NCBI GenBank assembly: GCA_003254925.1
Contig: QANZ01047447.1
Coordinates: 46,568 to 110,567 of the forward strand
Source of the DNA: Chamaecrista fasciculata
Taxonomy: Eukaryota > Streptophyta > Magnoliopsida > Fabales > Fabaceae
Length of the DNA: 64,000 nucleotides
Direction: 5' to 3'
The translations under genes were made by a program, and so were the position numbers. A model generated the notes under the pieces. That model did no database searches, was not told the DNA's origin, and was given only the letters and a program-made list of their open reading frames with translations. This document shows positions 56,029 through 64,000 of the stretch, one piece after another. Within the stretch, counting starts at the first letter, position 1. Each line of letters starts with the position of its first letter.

Positions 56029-57490
56029 TGATCAGCCCAAAAGTGAACAAGTTATTTGGCCTTCTTTTGGTATGTTTATAATAATAATATATTAGAATTA
56101 GACCAATTAATATGCTAAGGGCAACACTAAGGTATGGTGGAATAAAGTGGATAAAATGAGTTAATTAGCGTTATTTATTGTACTTTATAAATAGATGCTA
56201 CTTAATGGTTTATTCAGTGTTTCAAATATCCAAACAGGGCCAAACCAAGAGGGAAATATAAGAATATTCCAGAAGATCGCGTTGAGCACAAGATAATTCT
56301 TGCGCCGCTACGTGGGCCGCCGGCCCAGATTCGGTGATTCACAAGGCGCAGGAATACTCCAGAATATGACGTTGGCAAATAAGCTTCAGAAGAGATTGAG
56401 TCTGCGCCGTCTCTTTGGGCCAGCGACTCAAAATGGGAAATCTCGCGGCTCAGAATATTCCAAAGCAGTAGAGTATGTTTTGCACGGCTACGATTCAAGA
56501 TACGAAGATATAATCGAAATATTGCAGATATTGCGCTGCGCCTTCGTATTGGGCCGCCGGTGCAGCCCACGACCCAGAGGCAAAAATCTTCCCTTGACTT
56601 ACGGATCAAGCACACTACTCAACACTATAAATAGAGGTCATCATTCTACGCTCAAAGCACCAGTTTTACTCCAGATCGCTCCAATTCTCTCTTAGTTTAG
56701 AAAAGTTCTCATATTAGAGCATGAGTAGCTAATTAGGTAGATACTTGAGGAATGCCTCGAGGATGTGACCTGAGTTCACCATGTTTCATTGTAAAGTCCA
56801 GATGTTGATGTTGCATTTATGAGGTATGACTAACTCTTTCAAGTGTAATTGTTAAAGTTTGTTATATATAAGTCGTAGATCATATTTCGTTAAAGTAATG
56901 GGACCTTGACATTCCCGGAGTCTGTCTCTCTCACGATTGACGAAGTAGCTTTTTAGGGTTTGCTAAAGAGTGGTTTACAATAACTTGTTTACATACTTAG
57001 GAACGTCATTGATATATCTATACATATGTTTGTTTCTTGTTCCGATGTGGCAATAATATAGATTGTGCCGAAGAGCTTTAGAAAATAGCTCATGAATCCA
57101 GTTATGGATGAGTTACCTATCCTAATCTTGTACCCTCTCTATTATTTGATTGATTGTGTTTATAGTTTAAAGACATGTTCTAACATAGAAAAGTAAATGC
57201 ATATTCATTATCTAATCTTTATGATGAACGAACTATGATAGTCCATCTCTAGGGTTTTCTCTCAAGTATTGTTTTGACTCATTAAGATCTTATTAAATCG
57301 TGACAACCCTTAAGAATAGAAGTTATAGTCTTCGTCACAATTCTTCTTACCTCATCACATTGAGTTTCCCGAGTGTTCGACCTTGAGATTATCATCTATA
57401 CTATATTTTAATAAATATAGTTTATACTTGCGAGACTCGAGTATAAATTAAATTTGATCCGTTTGACACCTTACAACGGGTGTCTGGTCA
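56029..57490 (+). mobile_element. Athila-type 5' LTR (element A)
   Basis: This 1,462-bp LTR runs TGATCAGCCC...GTGTCTGGTCA. The tRNA-Asp primer site begins 6 nt after its end. Its U3 has a TGACGTTGGC motif near 56368 and several CGGCGC-rich blocks. The plus-strand frame at 56300-56695 spans the LTR and is not a gene. Confidence 0.93.
56625..56634 (+). promoter_or_regulatory. TATA box of the Athila-type LTR
   Basis: CTATAAATAG, conserved at the same place in the LTRs at 3025, 31675 and 51684. Transcription would start about 30 bp downstream, near TCATTCTACG. Confidence 0.8.
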
Positions 57491-57495
57491 AGTTT

Positions 57496-57513
57496 TGGCG
57501 CCGTTGCCGGGGA
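57496..57513 (+). other. Primer-binding site, tRNA-Asp
   Basis: TGGCGCCGTTGCCGGGGA is the exact complement of the 3' end of plant tRNA-Asp with CCA. This primer marks the Athila group of Ty3 elements. Confidence 0.92.
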
Positions 57514-57678
57514 ACTCTTTCTTGAGTTCCTAAGAAAATTGTGATTTGTTTTTGAGTCTTTGTTTTTAATTATTTGTGAATTTTGAGTCTTTATTTTTTA
57601 GTTNAGCCTTTAGTTCCCCTAGATCCAAATTTGAATAAAACACTAAGATCCATAAAAAAGAGTAAAAGAGTAGAACAA

Positions 57679-60090
57679 ATGGAAAACTCAAGCAATAACC
57701 GTAGGTTAGACCATCAAGAACGCGAAGAAGTTCGCCAAAATCAAGGTCTAGACAATGGACAACTTAGACCGAGAAGATCTATAAGAGAAGCATCCCAATC
57801 TAATGAACAGTATGAGGTTCGGCGAAATGTGTTCCCTCAAATCCAAACGGATTTTGAGATCAAAGGCCCACTTTTCAATGGATTACCAAAGTTTCATGGC
57901 TTGGCCAGTGAAAATCCTTTTACTCACCTGAATAATTTGTATCTTCACTGCCGAACCATGAAACTGCCAGCACCAAGCATAGAGGATGTGATGTGGAAAG
58001 TATTCCATCTCACACTCGAAGGCAAGGCGTTGGATTTGTATACTCATCTAGGAACGTATGAACGGACAACTTACCTGTCCTGGGAAAATCTTAGAAGGTC
58101 ATTTCTCGATAAGTACCTTCCCGAAGCCAAAGCATCTGCCGCTAAACAGCAAATCTCAGCCATAGAACAACGAGATAACGAGACGTTACTCGAGTACCTA
58201 ATTAGATACCAAGACCTTTTAGTAAAGTGTCCTAATCATCAGTACACTAAGGAGCAATTAGTGGAATACTTTTGTAGTGGACTCTTAGACGACGAGGCTG
58301 ATCACATTGATGCCACGTCTAATGGATCCATTACGAAGTTAGATGTTGAGACTGCATGGGAACTAATCAAAGAAGTCGCCCTCAAGCGAGAAAACCGAAG
58401 AAGACCTACCCGTGCCGTCAAGGGAATAGTAACCAATGAGTCAGACCCGATGATGGAAAAGTTGGCATCAAACATGGACAGTCTAGCTATAGCTGTCAAG
58501 GAGATGAATGCCAAATTAGCCACTTCGCCAAGAAAAGTCGCTCTTGTGACCGCACCTTGCTCCGTGTGCAATTCATATCAACATGGAAGTAGGGAATGTC
58601 CCCATCAACTCGAGGAAGTTTCCGCCATGTATCAACAAGGCCCTAGTCAATTTCGTAGAAGATTTGATAATAGAATTAGGACTGGAAATTATTTCCAAAA
58701 ACAAAGCTTTAATAACCCAGCTCCTCAAAGAAAAAAATCTTCTTCAACCGAAACTGACACTCAACTCCTAATTAGAAAGTTTGAAGAATCTGAAGCTCGA
58801 ACTTCGAAGAGATTCGATGATTTTGGGCAAAGGATCGATCTTCTTTCTAAAGAGATGGACGCCATGAAAAGGAAGCACGATGATCTTGAACAAGCTTTTG
58901 TTCGAGCAGCCGATGTTAAAGTAAACAACATCAATGCCCCTAGTAGTTCTAAGGTAGTTCATGCCATTACCGCTAGAGAAACCGAACCTGTAGAAAATCC
59001 TGCTCAAGAGACCTTAGTGCAACCCCTAGAAGAGCTTGAGCCTAAAGAAATATTCTTAGAGATCAAAGGTGGAGAAAACTTCAAGGCTATAATAGAAAAA
59101 CACCCTAGGTATGCCCAATTCTTCTTTGGTTTTAACTATAAGAAGGAAAAGGAAGAAACTCCTGTTGTGAATGAATTGGAAACAAAGGTTGATACTAAGG
59201 TAGAAACTAAGGTAGAAACCGAGGAAGAAACTAAGGTAGAAACTAAGGTAGAAGACCTGCCATTTCCAAGCTCTCATGTAATGACTAAGGAACAACTAGA
59301 GGATAAAAAGGATAAGGAATTAGAAGACTTATTAGGAAAACTAAAAGTCAATCCACCCTTATTAGATTTGGTTAGGAAAGTCCCTAGATACACTAAGGTA
59401 TTTAAAGACTTAGTTGAGAAAAAGAAAACATCTCAAAAGAAACTTCAACTAAGCCCTACCATTTCAGCCCTTTTAAACCCTAAGATACCTATAAAACGCA
59501 AGGATCTTGGCTCATTCGCTATCCCTTGCATGAAAGGAAAAGCCGTAGTCAATGGAGCATTGTTGGACTTAGGAGCAGCTATCAATGTTATGCCCAAGTC
59601 AGTCTATGATTCTTTGAATATGGATGGACTTAAGGACACAGGCTTGATTCTGCAATCAGCCAACAAAAGCAGCAGACGTCCCCTAGGAATAGTGGAAGAT
59701 GTCTTAGTCAAGGTGAAAGGTCTAATCTTTGCCGCTGACTTTTATGTCCTAGACACAGGTGGCAATAGAGCTACTGATTACACTATAATTTTAGGCAGAC
59801 CTTTCCTACGGACCGCTAATGTCAATATTAGCATGAAGGATGGAAAGATCACAATAGATAATGGACATCAAAACATCACACTCACGATTTACGAGGTGGA
59901 GAAATCTGATGAAAACTCCGTGTTGGAAACACGAAGTATTTGTACATCCAACAAAACCCTAGGAGAAAGGCCAAAGAAGGAGGAACTTGAATTTGAAACT
60001 CTTTTAAACCTAGAACCTCTTGACCCTGGCTTGCATATACCTGAAACAGACCTTGGAGACATGAACATTAGTTCACTTTTCAAGGAATAG
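57679..60090 (+). CDS. Athila-type gag-protease polyprotein, open frame
   Basis: The frame makes the particle protein and its protease. I start it at the ATG reading MENSSNNRR (803 aa), because the same start is used in the copy at 2662; the frame is open further upstream through an N at 57604. Order: basic N-terminus; gag domain about residues 50-200 (GLPKFHGLASENPFTHL, LTLEGKALDLY); one zinc knuckle CX2CX4HX4C at 294-307; a coiled-coil-like stretch near 360-430; short KVET repeats near 500-525; then an aspartic protease with active-site DLG at 630-632 and ILGRPF at 704-709. DLG in place of D(T/S)G is usual in this group. No reverse transcriptase, RNase H or integrase follows. The frame ends at TAG and could be extended if that codon is read through. 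Confidence 0.9.
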   Translation: MENSSNNRRLDHQEREEVRQNQGLDNGQLRPRRSIREASQSNEQYEVRRNVFPQIQTDFEIKGPLFNGLPKFHGLASENPFTHLNNLYLHCRTMKLPAPSIEDVMWKVFHLTLEGKALDLYTHLGTYERTTYLSWENLRRSFLDKYLPEAKASAAKQQISAIEQRDNETLLEYLIRYQDLLVKCPNHQYTKEQLVEYFCSGLLDDEADHIDATSNGSITKLDVETAWELIKEVALKRENRRRPTRAVKGIVTNESDPMMEKLASNMDSLAIAVKEMNAKLATSPRKVALVTAPCSVCNSYQHGSRECPHQLEEVSAMYQQGPSQFRRRFDNRIRTGNYFQKQSFNNPAPQRKKSSSTETDTQLLIRKFEESEARTSKRFDDFGQRIDLLSKEMDAMKRKHDDLEQAFVRAADVKVNNINAPSSSKVVHAITARETEPVENPAQETLVQPLEELEPKEIFLEIKGGENFKAIIEKHPRYAQFFFGFNYKKEKEETPVVNELETKVDTKVETKVETEEETKVETKVEDLPFPSSHVMTKEQLEDKKDKELEDLLGKLKVNPPLLDLVRKVPRYTKVFKDLVEKKKTSQKKLQLSPTISALLNPKIPIKRKDLGSFAIPCMKGKAVVNGALLDLGAAINVMPKSVYDSLNMDGLKDTGLILQSANKSSRRPLGIVEDVLVKVKGLIFAADFYVLDTGGNRATDYTIILGRPFLRTANVNISMKDGKITIDNGHQNITLTIYEVEKSDENSVLETRSICTSNKTLGERPKKEELEFETLLNLEPLDPGLHIPETDLGDMNISSLFKE

Positions 60091-60537
60091 GAGGAAGACC
60101 TCATAACTTCCAAAGTAAAAGAGAAACCTTCACTTAGAGAAAATATTTCCAAGCACAAGGCTGTGTGGCAGCCTGTGCGCAAGACTAACCCAACTATAGC
60201 CCCGTGCTATAGTGTTTCTAATTTTGTAGACATAGAGATGAGAACAGTAAAAAGGACAAGAACCTTACTCTCCATGTGTTCGTGCAAGAACCTAGGCGTA
60301 GGTGCTGAATGCCTAAGTGATGAAGAATGGCTCCATAATGTAGATGCCGTGTGCAAGAACACAACCGAAAGGATTCATGTGGACTTCATAGGCATAGACA
60401 AGGTGCTTGATCCAAAGCAAAAAGGAATAACAATCAAAGACATGGATCAGCCCATTGGATCTTTCGTTGATGATGCAGGGATCACGAAAAAAGGTACGCT
60501 CGCAAACAAGCATGCACTTTATCATCTTATCATGTGA
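60091..60537 (+). pseudogene. In-frame extension after gag-protease, unrecognised
   Basis: After the TAG at 60088-60090 the same frame is open for 149 codons. It contains SCKNLGVGAECLSDEEWL and DFIGIDKVLDPKQKGITIK. It shows no reverse-transcriptase, RNase H or integrase motif and no similarity I recognise. It sits where pol should begin. It may be the worn start of the next polyprotein segment or foreign sequence picked up by the element. The frame could also be an ordinary remnant after an internal deletion. Confidence 0.45.
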
Positions 60538-61440
60538 GACTACTACTATAGGACTAAATTTCATAAGACATGTAGGTTTAGGATAAATAAGAAAACTAGG
60601 TATCAACCACGCATTAAGCTTAAAAACCTTAAAAATAGGAAGGTGGTGCGAAACCCTATCCGAGCCACACCCTTCAATGACGAGAATGGCAACCTATGTG
60701 GTTTTTCGTAGAGTTTTCTAGATTCCCGACTAATCATCCACGCTCAGCAAATGCTAATACCCTCAAACACGTATTCTATGTTCCTAATTCGGATGACAAT
60801 TCCGAGGCTGATCTTGAGAAATACACACCTCATGATTACCTCAAACCTGAATCGAGCACCAATCGCCATTCCCCCAAAACCAAGGATACATCCTCACTCC
60901 TTGATGAGAAAGGCCTCGACTAAAAGATAAAAGAGCTCGAAGCCAAAATCAATCATCTTCAAGATCGATTGAAGAAGCTCAAAACTTATCCTATCTACAA
61001 TATCTAGAACACGATAGGGAATAGTCTAAGATTAGTTTATGCATTAATTCATTTACTTTCTAGGATTAGTTTATTTGTTTTCCATTTTTCAATTCTGTTT
61101 TTTTTATAATTCTGTCATTTATGGATCATTCTGTCTTTTAATTTTCTTTCTTTTCTTATTTGTTAACAGTTTACGTTTGAATTCTCATAAATAAAATATC
61201 TACTTTGGACTTTTATTATTTTCTTGTTCTCAAGTCATTTACATCTAAAATTAATAATATATATATATATTTAATAAATATATAATTCGCAAAATTCCAA
61301 AAAATAAATATATATATATAATTAGAAAATATATATATATATATATATAAATATGTTTTGAATAAGGAATATGATGATATTACCTATTTTTTAATTTCTT
61401 CTTCTCTTTCCTTTCTACATTGAGGACAATATGTCCTTCT
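60538..61440 (+). mobile_element. Element A 3' internal region
   Basis: Contains a 75-codon frame (60696-60923) with an acidic segment (SDDNSEADLEKYTPHDYLKPES). It is followed by ELEAKINHLQDRLKKL, which matches the C-terminal tail after element B's env-position ORF. Next comes AT-rich non-coding sequence that mirrors 54430-54990. Pol and most of the env-position ORF are missing. It is cut at 61440, in the ATGTCCTTCT just before the polypurine region, by the family-M LTR. Confidence 0.75.
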
Positions 61441-63502
61441 TGTTGGAGATTGTGCCCTAGGGCCAATCATTTTAGAAATATGTTTTGAACATATTGATTA
61501 ATTTATGGAGATAAATTAATGGTTGTCATATTATTAGCATGTTTACTATGATAACAGTCCTTGATTGATTATGTGATAATTAGTCTAGACTGTCCCTGGT
61601 CGCTCATTCAGGTGGGAACTTGAAATGAACTAAGACCAGCATGACCTCAGTGTATGGAGATACATGCACTAGATGCTTTACGAGAGTCATTTACGAGTTG
61701 CTGGACATGACCCGGAGAGTCCTACATGGGTTTAGTCATCAGCTTGCCTCTCCTGTACGTCTGTCACGACGCCTTAGACTTGAGGTCATCATTATTCCAG
61801 CATTGCAGTTGTCAGACTTTGGCCTAGTCTAACGTTACCCATAGCAGGGTAGCCATAAGGGCTAGGTACGGGTTTGGTTGATTGCCGTGCTGAGGAATGT
61901 GGATTGGCCAAAATGGGATTTTGTCCCTCATTAAATGAGAGATATCTAACTGGCGCCCTCGATGAGTCTGTCCAAGGAAATGCGTGGCCACGCTGGGATA
62001 TGGGACTTACTCAGGAAATCGAGAAAGTTGAGGTTTGGATTATGGATGACTTTCCTGTGCCTAATCCATGACCAAGATATAGTGTGACAATAGGGTCTAT
62101 GACAAGGTGGTACTAAGGTTAAGTCGGTTTTAGTTAAAAACGATAACTCACGTGTTTTGGGTAGTCGTGATGGCTTGCTAGAGTCCGCTCACGACTTGTA
62201 GGTCATAGAGATGGCTTGTTGCCAACTTCACGTGAGGCCTGCTGGGTCACACATGAGCAGGATCAGGACACCGCTTATAGGGACACGAATTAGGGTTAAT
62301 TCGTGGGTCACTCCGGTGGCACAATTTAAGACATAGCAAAATGTTTGGGTCATTAAGTCTTGTCTTAAATAATCTACAGTTGTGAAATATTTAAATTTGT
62401 GAGACAAGTTTAAATATAATAATTGTTAAATGGTTAATAAGGATTAATTATTTACAATTAAAATATTAGGGAAAATAAATCAGATAAGATTCCTAAAATT
62501 CCCTAATAATAGTATGAGGGTGGCGCCTCATGAGATGGATTTTAGATTAATAAAATTGTTTTATTAATTTAAATCATGAGTTTGAATTCAAAAGATTTGA
62601 TATAGATATCAAAAGATTTGAATCATAGATATTGGGGAATATCTTAACTCAGGATCTTTGGAAAATCAAGACTTCCTAATTGTTAGGAATGTTTTTGATT
62701 TATAAAATTCTAAGGGAAATTTAGAGGCATATGGCGCCTTCTTAGGTGGGTCCCCTGGGAAGATTTGATCTTCCATTTTATTCCCTAAGATTACGATTTG
62801 AATTTAAATTAAATATTAAGGTAATATTTTAATTGTAAATTCAATTCATGAAGTCATATTATTATAATTTAGAATTATAATAATGCTCTAAATATAATTA
62901 AAAAGGCCTAGGGCTAGGCGCCTAGAGCCAGTGAGAAATCATTTGTGATTTTGGTCTTCCTCCTTGTAGAGAGAGAATAGGGAAAAATCGCCATTCTCAA
63001 GGACAAACCCTAGCTCTTCCAAGTGTGAGAATTTTTGGGCTTCCAAGAGTTGAGAGAGGAAAAATCGACTTTGCCTAAGGAGTTAGGTAATTCGATTTGC
63101 AGTCACCAAAAATTAGGGTTTGTGAGAGAAGAGGAAACAAGAAGGTGTTCTTGTGGGTTCTTCCTCTTTTGCGCCACCTTTGGTTTTTGATTCAAGAAGG
63201 AGTTCTTGAATTCAAAAGCACTGTAGATTGGTCCCTTGTTCTTTTGGAGAAAAGAACAGAAGGCTAGCACCTTGGTGCCCGACAAACTGTTCGTGTGGAT
63301 CACCGGCAGAGAGAGGACGCTGCGAGTGGACTCCTAGGACACGCCTTGTACAACCAACCGATTGAAACTCGTGAGGTATACCACTATCTTAACAGGTTTT
63401 AAATTCTACTAGCGGATCCGTTCGGGAATTTTAGGACTTGGCGCGTTTTATTTTTAATTTTATATTTGCTTCCGCTGTGTTAGGCGCCTAGTATTCCCCA
63501 CA
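61441..63502 (+). mobile_element. Family-M 5' LTR, complete (2,062 bp)
   Basis: Begins TGTTGGAGATTG and ends TATTCCCCACA. A Met-tRNA primer site starts 1 nt later, so this is the 5' LTR of an element extending past the window. The 5 bases before it, CTTCT, are the candidate target duplication. It serves as the reference for truncated copies at 1-2365, 33455-35207 and 37499-38745. The primer is used by both Copia and some Ty3 elements; superfamily is unresolved. Confidence 0.92.
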
Positions 63503-63503
63503 G

Positions 63504-63516
63504 TGGTATCAGAGCC
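63504..63516 (+). other. Primer-binding site, initiator Met-tRNA
   Basis: TGGTATCAGAGCC, one nucleotide after the LTR end. Confidence 0.92.
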
Positions 63517-64000
63517 ACGCTAGTTCTAGGATTTAAAACTGTTTATGTGTACATATGATGTATGGTATGTGTGTTTACCGCTTTCAATCACCGTTTTTTG
63601 GTTTTACAAAGAAATCAACCGAACGTTTTTCTTAAAAATTCAATCTATAGAAAAAGGTGCAAATTATATGTATATGATACATATGGAATCGATAGGATCG
63701 ATTGGAAAAATTTTCTTGAGTTTTAAGGCCAAAATCGAAAATCCCTATATAATTATAATTCAAAGTGTTTTAATTATAATATTATAGAGGTGGCTGAAAA
63801 TTTATCAAAATTATGAATTTTAAAATTTTCAGGTCAATAATTTAAATTCTTGAATGTGATTCTTGAATTTTATAATTATTGATAAAAGGCCTAATTTCAA
63901 GAAAAGGCAAGTTAAAATTGCACAGACCCTAAATTGAACACAATTTTAAAAATGGTTTTTAATATGTGTTGTATGCCGTGTTTGACATAATTGTATGAAT
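63517..64000 (+). mobile_element. Family-M internal leader
   Basis: Sequence directly after the primer site, up to the window end. An 80-codon frame (63545-63787) shows no gag features, so it is probably an untranslated leader; gag would start beyond the window. Confidence 0.6.

Noticed and set aside
56300..56695. 131-codon plus ORF and 133-codon minus ORF in the Athila-type LTR
   Set aside because: They lie in the LTR promoter region; frames in the other LTR copies are shorter, with different limits.

Overview
This is a plant nuclear genome window, AT-rich and dominated by transposable elements. A core eudicot is likely, because the one intact host gene is a GH3-family enzyme with a three-exon layout and plant GT-AG introns, and because the elements (Athila-type Ty3, Copia, L1-type LINE, Helitron, MULE, hAT and Stowaway MITEs, SINE, TRIM) are typical of dicots. 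The species cannot be named from the sequence. There is one large assembly gap (33792-34422) and single N bases at 13670, 21507, 21985, 43550 and 57604.

Layout. 1-5150: nested LTR retrotransposons. A 2-kb LTR of a Met-tRNA-primed family ('family M') sits in the gag of a minus-strand Athila-type element, with an older related LTR beyond it. 5151-18350: intergenic DNA filled with non-autonomous elements: a MULE carrying a gene fragment (7287-8509), several long fold-back elements, a Helitron, an inverted TRIM and a tRNA-derived SINE with a 13-bp target-site duplication. 18358-21330: the GH3 acyl acid-amido synthetase gene (exons 18479-18786, 19020-19936, 20695-21299; 609 aa), whose introns hold MITEs and a mini-Helitron. 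21495-27500: two more Helitron copies, a Stowaway MITE, two hAT MITEs with 8-bp duplications (one hosting another element), and fold-back elements. 28019-30139: a MULE with about 0.8-kb inverted repeats, telomere-like sequence in the arms, and a captured gene piece that keeps an intron.

30730-37010: a dead minus-strand L1 LINE broken by an Athila-type solo LTR (duplication AGGTA) and by a family-M LTR flanked by a 72-bp direct duplication. 37011-40918: Copia gag start, a truncated family-M LTR, a TRIM, a Helitron and a 641-bp LTR with primer site. 40919-50430: mostly featureless AT-rich DNA with a solo LTR (duplication ATTAG), fold-back elements and a SINE remnant. 50430-51640: a decayed Copia 5' end. 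51684-61440: two Athila-type elements head to head. One (minus) keeps its 3' LTR and an env-position ORF; the other (plus) keeps its 5' LTR, tRNA-Asp primer site and an open 803-aa gag-protease ORF, but no reverse transcriptase or integrase. 61441-64000: a complete 2,062-bp family-M 5' LTR inserted in the tail of that element, followed by its primer site and leader.

Only GH3 has a clear host function: conjugating amino acids to auxin-type acyl acids. Nothing else reads as an intact cellular gene. The most unusual items are the Helitron family clustered around GH3, the two gene-capturing MULEs, the gag-protease-only Athila-type element with an unidentified in-frame extension, and the 72-bp duplication at the gap-containing LTR.
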